Of a stretch of DNA of 64,000 nt, positions 8,671-15,897 are shown one piece after another. The stretch is from SG8-30 sp963715485 (lineage in GTDB: Bacteria; Pseudomonadota; Gammaproteobacteria; Steroidobacterales; Steroidobacteraceae). A model generated the notes under the pieces. It was given only the letters and a program-made list of their open reading frames with translations. It searched no databases and was not told the origin of the DNA. Position numbers and translations under genes: made by a program. Position 1 is the first letter of the stretch. Every line of letters begins with the position of its first letter. Where the stretch lies: the NCBI GenBank assembly GCA_963715485.1, contig OY970244.1, forward strand, positions 1,984,001 to 2,048,000, in the 5' to 3' direction.

Positions 8671-10767
8671 ATGAATAGGTGGAATCTTGCGGCCACGGTC
8701 GCCGGCATTCTTTTTGTATCTGTCGTGCAAGCCGGTCCCGGCATGCTGACCGTTGATCCATATGCCCCCCAGATGACCAGCGCGCTGCCTGCGCAGTATC
8801 AGCACGCGGATGAAAATCTTTCGTCGCTCGTAGCTAACTATGGTCAGGACCTAGCTTTGATTGGTCGGGTAGACGAAGTCTTTGCGAATGGGCAACTCTT
8901 AGTTGTGGGGCAAATCGTCGAGGGCTGGGATTCGACTGGCCTGTCGGTGGGTGACTATGTTGCTGTAATTGGCCGGAGCATTGACAGCGAAAAGGTGAGC
9001 GCAGACAAAATCCTGCTGATTGATGAGCGGTATGTTCCCGGCGCCACTCGCGTTTTTGTCCGATCAGCTTTTGGATCCAGATTGTCGCCGGTCGGTACGA
9101 CACAGATTGGCGGGCAGACCATCGACTTCACCCCGCTTCTGGCCGAGCTGCCTGCGGCTGGCATTCATGCAGATGCAAATGACACGCTCGCAATTATAGG
9201 TATTCAGCCGGCCTATCGCGGCATAGTCGTTGCTGAGGGAATTCTCAGGCAATCAAAGCCAGGCGGTTCGCTCGGCACTGGCCGCGCCAATGGATCGCTG
9301 GGAACAGGCAAGGTCAGCGGTTCGCTCGGCACCGGCAAGGCCAATGGTTCGCTCGGCACTGGCCGCGCCAATGGATCGCTGGGAACAGGCAAGGTCAGCG
9401 GTTCGCTCGGCACCGGCAAGGCCAATGGTTCGCTCGGCACTGGCCGCGCCAATGGATCGCTGGGAACAGGCAAGGTCAGCGGTTCGCTCGGCACCGGCAA
9501 GGCCAATGGTTCGCTCGGCACTGGCCGCGCCAATGGATCGCTGGGAACAGGCAAGGTCAGCGGTTCGCTCGGCACCGGCAAGGCCAATGGTTCGCTCGGC
9601 ACTGGCCGCGCCAATGGATCGCTGGGAACAGGCAAGGTCAGCGGTTCGCTCGGCACCGGCAAGGCCAATGGTTCGCTCGGCACTGGCCGCGCCAATGGAT
9701 CGCTGGGAACAGGCAAGGTCAGCGGTTCGCTCGGCACCGGCAAGGCCAATGGTTCGCTCGGCACTGGCCGCGCCAATGGATCGCTGGGAACAGGCAAGGT
9801 CAGCGGTTCGCTCGGCACCGGCAAGGCCAATGGTTCGCTCGGCACTGGCCGCGCCAATGGATCGCTGGGAACAGGCAAGGTCAGCGGTTCGCTCGGCACC
9901 GGCAAGGCCAATGGTTCGCTCGGCACTGGCCGCGCCAATGGATCGCTGGGAACAGGCAAGGTCAGCGGTTCGCTCGGCACCGGCAAGGCCAATGGTTCGC
10001 TCGGCACTGGCCGCGCCAATGGATCGCTGGGAACAGGCAAGGTCAGCGGTTCGCTCGGCACCGGCAAGGCCAATGGTTCGCTCGGCACTGGCCGCGCCAA
10101 TGGATCGCTGGGAACAGGCAAGGTCAGCGGTTCGCTCGGCACCGGCAAGGCCAATGGTTCGCTCGGCACTGGCCGCGCCAATGGATCGCTGGGAACAGGC
10201 AAGGTCAGCGGTTCGCTCGGCACCGGCAAGGCCAATGGTTCGCTCGGCACTGGCCGCGCCAATGGATCGCTGGGAACAGGCAAGGTCAGCGGTTCGCTCG
10301 GCACCGGCAAGGCCAATGGTTCGCTCGGCACTGGCCGCGCCAATGGATCGCTGGGAACAGGCAAGGTCAGCGGTTCGCTCGGCACCGGCAAGGCCAATGG
10401 TTCGCTCGGCACTGGCCGCGCCAATGGATCGCTGGGAACAGGCAAGGTCAGCGGTTCGCTCGGCACCGGCAAGGCCAATGGTTCGCTCGGCACTGGCCGC
10501 GCCAATGGATCGCTGGGAACAGGCAAGGTCAGCGGTTCGCTCGGCACCGGCAAGGCCAATGGTTCGCTCGGCACTGGCCGCGCCAATGGATCGCTGGGAA
10601 CAGGCAAGGTCAGCGGTTCGCTCGGCACCGGCAAGGCCAATGGTTCGCTCGGCACTGGCCGCGCCAATGGATCGCTGGCAGGCGAGCGGTTCGCTCGGCA
10701 CCGGCAAGGCCAATGGTTCGCTCGGCACTGGCCGCGCCAATGGATCGCTGGGAGAGGGATGAGCTAG
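8671..10767 (+). CDS. Exported protein with 52 consecutive GSLGTG nonapeptides
   Basis: The 698-residue product starts with a Sec signal peptide (residues 1-21, cleavage after VVQA). A globular domain of about 175 residues follows, with motifs LIGRVDEVFANGQLLVVGQIV, LSVGDYVAVIGRSI and KILLIDERYVPG that look like a small beta-rich fold of DUF5666 type (tentative). Residues 199-666 are 52 uninterrupted nonapeptides cycling through GSLGTGRAN, GSLGTGKVS and GSLGTGKAN, giving a Gly-rich, strongly basic array. The last 32 residues are in a shifted frame (see the finding at 10669). ATG start with GGGGAAG upstream; 28 bp after DUF6502-like C. The array resembles a surface fibre or beta-solenoid but lacks the Asp residues of RTX repeats. 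Function unknown. Confidence 0.82.
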   Translation: MNRWNLAATVAGILFVSVVQAGPGMLTVDPYAPQMTSALPAQYQHADENLSSLVANYGQDLALIGRVDEVFANGQLLVVGQIVEGWDSTGLSVGDYVAVIGRSIDSEKVSADKILLIDERYVPGATRVFVRSAFGSRLSPVGTTQIGGQTIDFTPLLAELPAAGIHADANDTLAIIGIQPAYRGIVVAEGILRQSKPGGSLGTGRANGSLGTGKVSGSLGTGKANGSLGTGRANGSLGTGKVSGSLGTGKANGSLGTGRANGSLGTGKVSGSLGTGKANGSLGTGRANGSLGTGKVSGSLGTGKANGSLGTGRANGSLGTGKVSGSLGTGKANGSLGTGRANGSLGTGKVSGSLGTGKANGSLGTGRANGSLGTGKVSGSLGTGKANGSLGTGRANGSLGTGKVSGSLGTGKANGSLGTGRANGSLGTGKVSGSLGTGKANGSLGTGRANGSLGTGKVSGSLGTGKANGSLGTGRANGSLGTGKVSGSLGTGKANGSLGTGRANGSLGTGKVSGSLGTGKANGSLGTGRANGSLGTGKVSGSLGTGKANGSLGTGRANGSLGTGKVSGSLGTGKANGSLGTGRANGSLGTGKVSGSLGTGKANGSLGTGRANGSLGTGKVSGSLGTGKANGSLGTGRANGSLGTGKVSGSLGTGKANGSLGTGRANGSLAGERFARHRQGQWFARHWPRQWIAGRGMS
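9265..10668 (+). repeat. 81-bp higher-order tandem repeat, 17 full copies plus one third
   Basis: Seventeen identical 81-bp units (9265-10641) are followed by one further 27-bp subunit (10642-10668). Each unit consists of three 27-bp subunits encoding GSLGTGRAN, GSLGTGKVS and GSLGTGKAN. The three subunits differ from each other at several synonymous and replacement sites, while the 81-bp units appear identical by eye. This indicates an old 27-bp duplication followed by recent amplification or gene conversion at the 81-bp level. Because 81 is a multiple of three and the unit lacks stops in several frames, long spurious ORFs run across it on both strands. There are no spacers, so it is not a CRISPR array. 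Confidence 0.97.
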
Positions 10768-10819
10768 TCTTCATTCAACTGAGACCGATTCGGCTGCGGA
10801 CACATGCAGCTCCAGCTTC

Positions 10820-10860
10820 AACCTCCTGCGCGATTACACCCGCCAGGAGGTTTTGCATTT
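10820..10860 (+). terminator. Rho-independent terminator of the repeat-protein gene
   Basis: A 9-bp perfect stem, AACCTCCTG (10820-10828) against CAGGAGGTT (10844-10852), encloses a 15-nt loop and is followed by TTTTGCATTT. It lies about 55 bp after the stop codon of the repeat protein and is read in the same direction. The large loop lowers confidence slightly. Confidence 0.65.
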
Positions 10861-11047
10861 TCCGGATTCGGTTCACCATGTGACGACTCTTGCTGGGATG
10901 GCACAGTTATTCTGCTTCTCGTGCAGAACGATTGGACTGCCCGTTTCTGGTTGGAATACACAGATTATCGACCCGCAGGCAGGGTACCCGTCAGCCGACC
11001 CACGACTCCCGGTTCTCGCGAATCATCCATAGCTCAAAGAAAAAGAG

Positions 11048-11078
11048 AAGGCCGCCTGGCACAGCCAGGCGGCCTTCA
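11048..11078 (-). terminator. Strong terminator of the minus-strand isomerase gene
   Basis: A perfect 13-bp stem, GAAGGCCGCCTGG (11048-11060) against CCAGGCGGCCTTC (11066-11078), has a 5-nt loop. On the minus strand it is followed by TTCTCTTTTTC, a good U-tract, and it lies 24 bp beyond the isomerase stop codon. On the plus strand the run CAATTT follows, so it may work in both directions. Confidence 0.85.
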
Positions 11079-11102
11079 ATTTGGATTCGAGTTGCCTTCA
11101 GG

Positions 11103-11927
11103 CTAGAGCTTGCGCTCAACCTTCGCGGTCTTCATCAGTTCATCCAGGTATGCCTGAAACTTTGATTGGTTGACCAGCTGGCCCAGCTGTTGTTCAACAG
11201 CTTCATAGGTCGGCGGCGTCAGCGGCCGGGTATCGTCAAGGCGAATTACGTGCCAGCCGAACTGCGACTGGACCGGCTCCTTGGTGTACGTGCCCTTTTC
11301 GAGTGCCTGCACCGCATCTGCGAAAGGCTTGACCATCCGGCTCGCTGCAAACCAGCCAAGGTCGCCACCTTCCTGGGCAGACGAGTCGCTGGAGTTCTGC
11401 TCAGCCAGAGTCTCGAAGCTGGACCCTGAATCGAGTGCGGCGATCATCTCTCGTGCCTTCGCTTCGTCTTCGACCAGGATGTGTCGAGCGTGGTATTCGA
11501 TCTGTGGCATCAGTGCGATCTGTTTCTCGTACTCCGCTTTCAGCTCCTCCGGCGTGGGCTCCTTGCCGTCCAGGATCTTCTTGCCGGCGATGTCGGCCAG
11601 AGCGCTTTGCCTCATCAGCTCAATGCGCGCCCCGTCCTCACCGGACTCGAGACCATCCTTCACTGCTTGCTGTGCAGCTACGTACATCTCGATCAGGTTG
11701 TCGAGGTTCTCTTTCTTCTGTTCGTCGGTCAGTTCGTCAGCATCGCCACCGCGTGTGCGGGTCTTGACGAAAAGTTCCCAGACGTCGCGGGAGATCACCT
11801 CACCATTGACGATAGCAACCGCGCTGGATGTGGCGTCGGTCGCGTCCTGGGTAGTCGTTCCTTCGGCGCAGCCAGCGGCGGCCATGGTTGCAGCCAGCAC
11901 GGCCGCGGGCACGATCTTGCGAATCAT
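11103..11927 (-). CDS. Exported parvulin-type peptidyl-prolyl cis-trans isomerase
   Basis: A periplasmic folding catalyst of the PpiC/PrsA type, 274 residues. The N-terminus is a signal sequence ending in ATMAAAGC, so it is probably a lipoprotein, although the lipobox (AAGC) is not canonical. A SurA-like N-terminal chaperone segment (IVNGEVISRDVWELFVK) precedes the rotamase domain with the hallmarks YHARHILVEDE, FETLAEQNSSDSSAQEGGDLGWF and SQFGWHVIRLDD. I chose the ATG at 11927 because AAAGGACT lies just upstream; the longer open frame to 12017 would place the signal peptide internally. It follows bolA in the same direction with a 40-bp gap. Confidence 0.92.
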   Translation of the reverse strand: MIRKIVPAAVLAATMAAAGCAEGTTTQDATDATSSAVAIVNGEVISRDVWELFVKTRTRGGDADELTDEQKKENLDNLIEMYVAAQQAVKDGLESGEDGARIELMRQSALADIAGKKILDGKEPTPEELKAEYEKQIALMPQIEYHARHILVEDEAKAREMIAALDSGSSFETLAEQNSSDSSAQEGGDLGWFAASRMVKPFADAVQALEKGTYTKEPVQSQFGWHVIRLDDTRPLTPPTYEAVEQQLGQLVNQSKFQAYLDELMKTAKVERKL

Positions 11928-11967
11928 CTTGAGTCCTTTTAATTCCGAGAGTTGGAGGGAAGGGGAG

Positions 11968-12240
11968 TCAGCCATCGCCTGGTGCGATCGCATCGATTGA
12001 CAGGGCGTGAATTTCATTCGGCATCATTTCGGCGAGCGCGTCATACACGAGTCGATGCCGCTGCAGCCGACGGAGTCGGTCAAAGGCCGCAGTCTTGATA
12101 ACAACGGTGTAATGCCCGGCGCCACCCTGGGCGCCGGCATGTCCAGCGTGCAGGGCGCTGTCGTCGCGGATCTCCAGAACGATCGGGGTCAGTGCTGCCT
12201 CTAGCTTGGCGCGTATGCGCTCGACCCGGCTCAGGCTCAT
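11968..12240 (-). CDS. bolA: BolA family protein
   Basis: A 90-residue BolA-fold protein, a family that works with monothiol glutaredoxins in iron-sulfur trafficking and in stress morphology. Diagnostic features are RIRAKLEAALTPIVLEIRDDSALHAGH and the conserved RHRLVYDALAEMMPNEIHALSI near the C-terminus. Its ATG overlaps the stop of yciI by 4 nt, so translation is probably coupled in the yciB-yciI-bolA operon. Which BolA subfamily it belongs to cannot be settled from the sequence alone. Confidence 0.93.
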   Translation of the reverse strand: MSLSRVERIRAKLEAALTPIVLEIRDDSALHAGHAGAQGGAGHYTVVIKTAAFDRLRRLQRHRLVYDALAEMMPNEIHALSIDAIAPGDG

Positions 12241-12539
12241 GGCAGTACCTGCATGAATGGACGGACCTCATGGCTCGAGAAGACGCCGGTTGTCACGTAC
12301 GGATCGTGCGCAAACCAGGCGGCGGCTTCTTCCAGCGTATTGAACTCGGCGACGATCAGACTTCCGGTGAAGCCAGCCTTGCTAGGCTCGTCGGCGTCGA
12401 CGGCAGGAAAGGGTCCGGCAAGGACTAGGCGTCCTTCGGCCAGCAGTTCGCGTACACGCGAAAGATGCTGGTCGCGAACCTCGAGCCTGGCGTCCAGCGA
12501 GTCGGCACGATCGCGGCCGATCAGCGCGTACAGGCTCAT
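12237..12539 (-). CDS. yciI: YciI family protein
   Basis: A 100-residue ferredoxin-like protein of the YciI family, whose biochemical role is poorly defined. Recognisable pieces are YALIGRDRADSLDARLEVRDQHL, GRLVLAGPFP and a conserved DPYVTTGVFSSHEVRPF toward the end. It overlaps yciB upstream (12536-12539) and bolA downstream (12237-12240) by 4 nt each. The yciB-yciI-bolA order is common in proteobacteria and supports the call. Confidence 0.92.
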   Translation of the reverse strand: MSLYALIGRDRADSLDARLEVRDQHLSRVRELLAEGRLVLAGPFPAVDADEPSKAGFTGSLIVAEFNTLEEAAAWFAHDPYVTTGVFSSHEVRPFMQVLP

Positions 12540-13093
12540 TTCGACGCCCCGGTGGTTTGGGCCTTGGAGGAAATCCAGATGCCCTGCAGCAAGATGAACA
12601 CGAGCGTCAGGCCCAGCATCCCGAAGAGCTTGAAGTTGACCCAGGTCGCCTCATCGAAGTTGCGAAACACCACGAGGTTGGCGATCCCCAGCAAGGTGAA
12701 GTAGGCCACCCACATCAGGTTAAGGTGACGCCACGAGTTGTCGCTGAGCGCCAAGCCAGACTCGGCGCTGCTCATCAACCGCCTGACCAGCGGCTTCCCT
12801 CCAAAGACCTGCCACTGGCTGGCCAGGAAACCGGCGCCAAACAGCCAATTGACGATCGTCGGCTTCCACATGATGAATGTCTTGTCATGAATCGCCAGGG
12901 TCAGTCCACCGAACACGAGCACGAGTCCGGCCGAGATCAGGTGCATCGTGTTGAGCTTGCGCTTCCACGTCCACTGAATCGCCGACTGGACGAGCACGGC
13001 GACGATCAACACGGCCGTCGCGGTATAGATGTCCGCCAGCTTGTAGGCTGCAAAGAAGGCAATGATCGGCAGGAAATCGAATAGTAGCTGCAT
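12536..13093 (-). CDS. yciB: Inner membrane septation protein YciB (IspZ/IspA type)
   Basis: A 185-residue polytopic inner-membrane protein of the YciB family, linked in other bacteria to cell-envelope synthesis and septation. Hydrophobic segments include LFDFLPIIAFFAAYKLADIY, TAVLIVAVLVQSAI, LISAGLVLVFGGLTLAI and FGMLGLTLVFILLQGIWI. The family signatures KPTIVNWLFGAGFLAS and LNLMWVAYFTLLGIANL are present. It is the first gene of the minus-strand operon and is divergent from the yciO-like gene across 184 bp, which contains a TATTAT hexamer at 13226 but no convincing -35. Confidence 0.95.
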   Translation of the reverse strand: MQLLFDFLPIIAFFAAYKLADIYTATAVLIVAVLVQSAIQWTWKRKLNTMHLISAGLVLVFGGLTLAIHDKTFIMWKPTIVNWLFGAGFLASQWQVFGGKPLVRRLMSSAESGLALSDNSWRHLNLMWVAYFTLLGIANLVVFRNFDEATWVNFKLFGMLGLTLVFILLQGIWISSKAQTTGASK

Positions 13094-13277
13094 GGCTCAC
13101 CCGGATAACGGCCGCACATCATACCGGAGTGAAGACCCTGGGAGGCCCGTCTCGGTTCCCTCGGGAGCGCGCGGAGCGCCGGATTCCCGCCAATGACTCG
13201 AACCGCCCGGGAACCGCAGAGCAGCTATTATACGCGGCAAATCAGGCTCCCTGGGCCCGGCACAGACTCGATCCTAT

Positions 13278-13898
13278 ATGTCCGAACTGCTGGAACTTCA
13301 CCCGCGCAATCCGCAACAGCGCTTCGTCCGGATGGCCGCCGAGGCGCTGCTCGGTCACGGCGTAGTCGTCTACCCGACCGACTCCTGCTATGCGCTCGGG
13401 TGCGTCATGGGCGCAAAGGACGCGATGGAACGGATCCAGCGTATACGCGGTACCGACAAACACCATTTCTTCACGCTGGTTTGCAGGGATTTGTCCGAGA
13501 TTTCGCGTTTTGCGCGTGTCAATAACGCCCAGTACCGTACGCTAAAGGCATTCACACCCGGACCTTATACGTTCGTATTGCAGGCCACCCGGGAAGTGCC
13601 GCGGCGACTGATGAACGAAAGGCGGCGCACAGTGGGAATTCGCGTTCCCGACCACCCGGTCGTGCAGATGCTGCTGGATGAAGTGCACGTGCCTCTCATG
13701 AGCACGACCCTGGTGCTGCCGGGAGACGAGTTGCCCATGACGGACGCGACCGAAATCCACGAACGTATCGGTCATTCCGTTGACGTGGTGCTCGATGGCG
13801 GCAATTGTGGTCTCGAGCCGACGACCGTCGTGGACTTGTCCGGCGAAGCGCCAGAGGTTCTGAGGGTCGGCAAGGGCGATCCCAAGCCCTTTCAATAG
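13278..13898 (+). CDS. YciO/YrdC/Sua5 family protein (L-threonylcarbamoyladenylate synthase-like)
   Basis: A 206-residue member of the YrdC fold, which binds ATP, threonine and bicarbonate in TsaC-type enzymes that start t6A formation in tRNA. Seen here: VVYPTDSCYALGC, KDAMERIQRIRGTDKHHFFTLVC, PGPYTFVLQAT and RRTVGIRVPDHPVV, ending in LEPTTVVDLSGEAPEVLRVGKGDP. The HPRNPQQR N-terminus and the trpS-scpAB neighbourhood point to the YciO subgroup rather than TsaC itself. YciO proteins are structural relatives whose physiological activity is less clear than that of TsaC. Confidence 0.9.
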   Translation: MSELLELHPRNPQQRFVRMAAEALLGHGVVVYPTDSCYALGCVMGAKDAMERIQRIRGTDKHHFFTLVCRDLSEISRFARVNNAQYRTLKAFTPGPYTFVLQATREVPRRLMNERRRTVGIRVPDHPVVQMLLDEVHVPLMSTTLVLPGDELPMTDATEIHERIGHSVDVVLDGGNCGLEPTTVVDLSGEAPEVLRVGKGDPKPFQ

Positions 13899-14001
13899 GA
13901 CCCGGGCAGTGCCGCCGGCGTATAATTGTCGGCCGTGACGGCCAGGTCAGCCGGGACCGACCATTTGGTCCAGGAGCTGCTGGCTTTTTTGCTGGAAAAA
14001 C

Positions 14002-14661
14002 ATGGATTTAGAGTCGTTTCTTAGAATAGTTTCCGTTGCTGCGATTCCGATCTTGCTGGCGATTACCTTGCACGAGGTCGCCCACGGCCGGGTCGCGAGA
14101 CGCTTCGGAGACCGGACGGCGGAAGCCGCGGGACGACTCAGCTTCAACCCGCTCCGGCATATCGATCCGATCGGCACCGTGCTGGTACCTGCAGTCCTGC
14201 TATGGCTCGGTGGCTTTTTGTTTGGTTGGGCCAAACCGGTCCCGGTCAATCCGCGATATCTCAGACGCCCGCGTCAGGACATGGTCTGGGTGGCGGCGGC
14301 CGGTCCGGCCGCTAACTTGGGCATGGCAGTGGGCTGGGGGATCGTGCTGTCGATCGTGCAACATCGCGGTGCCGGCACGTTGACGGAGTGGCTCGAGATC
14401 ATGGCCTCGATCGGGGTGTCGATAAATCTCCTGCTCGCCGTCTTCAACATGTTGCCGATTCCACCGCTGGATGGCGGCCGGGTGCTGACGAACCTGTTAC
14501 CGCCCGGACCGGCGGCACGCCTGATGGCGCGGATAGAGCCGTTCGGGCTTTTCATTGTGCTCGGCTTGCTGATGACCGGGGTCTTGTTCGCAGTTCTCTC
14601 GCAGCCGATCGGCATGCTGGAAGATTTTATTCTGGGCCTGGTCGGCGCCCAGCGGTTCTAG
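14002..14661 (+). CDS. Site-2 protease family (M50) integral membrane metalloprotease
   Basis: A 219-residue multi-spanning membrane protein with the zinc-binding HEVAH motif (residues 24-28) inside the first hydrophobic segment and the second metal-ligand region NMLPIPPLDGGRVL near the C-terminus. Both are diagnostic of the compact M50 rhomboid-like group often found beside trpS and scpAB. There is no PDZ domain, so it is not RseP. A TATAAT hexamer sits at 13921-13926, about 75 bp upstream, without a clear -35. trpS starts 13 bp downstream. The substrate is unknown. Confidence 0.92.
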   Translation: MDLESFLRIVSVAAIPILLAITLHEVAHGRVARRFGDRTAEAAGRLSFNPLRHIDPIGTVLVPAVLLWLGGFLFGWAKPVPVNPRYLRRPRQDMVWVAAAGPAANLGMAVGWGIVLSIVQHRGAGTLTEWLEIMASIGVSINLLLAVFNMLPIPPLDGGRVLTNLLPPGPAARLMARIEPFGLFIVLGLLMTGVLFAVLSQPIGMLEDFILGLVGAQRF

Positions 14662-14674
14662 GGGGCAATTTGCA

Positions 14675-15889
14675 GTGAGCAACGGGAGTCAGAATCGCAG
14701 GGTTCTGTCCGGGATGCGCCCGACCGGTGCGCTGCACCTGGGCAATTACCATGGCGCGCTGCGCAACTGGCTGGATCTCCAGTACCAGTATGAATGTTTC
14801 TTCTTCGTCGCCGACTGGCATGCACTGACGACCGGCTACGAGCACACGGAGGGGCTCGAGGACAAAGTGTGGCAGGTGGTCATCGACTGGCTGTCGGCCG
14901 GACTGAACCCCGGTGCCTGCACGATGTTCATACAGTCGCGGGTACCGGAGCATGCGGAACTGCACCTGCTCCTGTCCATGATCACACCGCTCGGCTGGCT
15001 CGAACGTGTGCCCACCTACAAGGATCAGATCGAGCAGATGAAGGACAGGGACCTCGGGACATACGGGTTCCTTGGCTACCCGTTGCTGCAAAGCGCGGAT
15101 ATCCTTCTGTACAGGGCCCAGTACGTTCCGGTTGGCGAGGATCAGGTCGCGCACGTCGAGATAACCCGGGAAATAGCCCGCCGTTTCAATCATCTGTTCG
15201 GGCGGGAAGTTGACCTCGAGCAGAAGATCAAACGGGCGTTGAAGCAGCTCGGCTCGCGCACCGCCACCCTGTACAAGGATCTGCGGCGGCAATACCAGGA
15301 GCAGGGCGACGTCGAGTCGCTGGCCAAGGCGCAAGCACTGGTGGAAAGCAACAACAGATTGAGCATTGCCGACCGCGAGCGGCTGCTGGGCTTCGTTGAG
15401 GGAACGGGTCGGGCTATCCTGACCGAGCCACAGGCATTGCTGACTCCCACGCCCAAGCTTCCCGGAGTCGATGGGCGCAAGATGTCCAAGTCCTACGGCA
15501 ACGACATAGGACTGCGCGAGGACCCCGACTCGGTCGCAAAAAAGCTGAAGACGATGCAGACTGACCCGGCCCGCGCCCGCAGGACCGATCCGGGCGACCC
15601 GGAGAAGTGCCCGGTGTTCGATCTGCACCGTATCTATTCGAGTGAAGAGACCCGGCAGTGGGCCGCCGCCGGCTGCCGTTCAGCCGGAATCGGTTGCATC
15701 GAGTGCAAGAAGCCCCTGATCGACAGCGTGGTTGCCGAGATAACCGGCATTCGTGCCCGCGCCCAGGAGTTCGAGGAGAGTCCCGAGCTGGTCCGTGGAA
15801 TCATCAATGAGGGCTGTGAGCGTGCCCGCGACGCCGCGCGCCGTACCATGGCCGACGTGCGTGAGGCAGTCGGCCTGGAATACGGTTGA
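14675..15889 (+). CDS. trpS: Tryptophan-tRNA ligase
   Basis: A class I aminoacyl-tRNA synthetase of 404 residues that charges tRNA-Trp. The HIGH-type motif appears as PTGALHLGNYHGAL and the second signature as KMSKS (about residues 269-273). SMITPLGWLERVPTYKDQ and GTYGFLGYPLLQSADILLY are TrpS landmarks. It is longer than the roughly 335-residue E. coli enzyme and carries an insertion between the Rossmann halves (about 190-260), as in the long TrpS form found in many gammaproteobacteria. GTG start; its stop overlaps the most distal possible start of scpA. Confidence 0.95.
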   Translation: MSNGSQNRRVLSGMRPTGALHLGNYHGALRNWLDLQYQYECFFFVADWHALTTGYEHTEGLEDKVWQVVIDWLSAGLNPGACTMFIQSRVPEHAELHLLLSMITPLGWLERVPTYKDQIEQMKDRDLGTYGFLGYPLLQSADILLYRAQYVPVGEDQVAHVEITREIARRFNHLFGREVDLEQKIKRALKQLGSRTATLYKDLRRQYQEQGDVESLAKAQALVESNNRLSIADRERLLGFVEGTGRAILTEPQALLTPTPKLPGVDGRKMSKSYGNDIGLREDPDSVAKKLKTMQTDPARARRTDPGDPEKCPVFDLHRIYSSEETRQWAAAGCRSAGIGCIECKKPLIDSVVAEITGIRARAQEFEESPELVRGIINEGCERARDAARRTMADVREAVGLEYG

Positions 15890-15897
15890 AAGTAATC

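Larger units (their letters stand above)
10768..11102. other. Non-coding gap after the repeat gene, with two terminators
   Basis: This 335-bp stretch separates the repeat gene from the peptidyl-prolyl isomerase gene on the other strand. It holds a rho-independent terminator for the repeat gene (10820-10860) and a stronger one shared with the isomerase gene (11048-11078). Between them is a stop-free reading stretch in the pre-frameshift frame of the repeat protein (10763-11032, 89 codons with its stop) without a good start codon; it is discussed as a finding and not called as a gene. Confidence 0.6.

Noticed and set aside
9265..10668. CRISPR array
   Set aside because: The units are directly adjacent, with no variable spacers, and the array is in frame inside a coding gene; no cas genes are in the window.
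9265..10668. RTX calcium-binding nonapeptides
   Set aside because: The period is nine residues, but the GGxGxD core with its Asp ligands is missing and Lys/Arg occupies the repeat.
9213..10762. Long ORFs of about 480-510 codons on both strands across the repeat array (for example with PSEPLALPV repeats)
   Set aside because: They arise because an 81-bp unit without stops in several frames is repeated exactly. Only the 8671-10767 frame has a signal peptide, a globular domain and a ribosome site.
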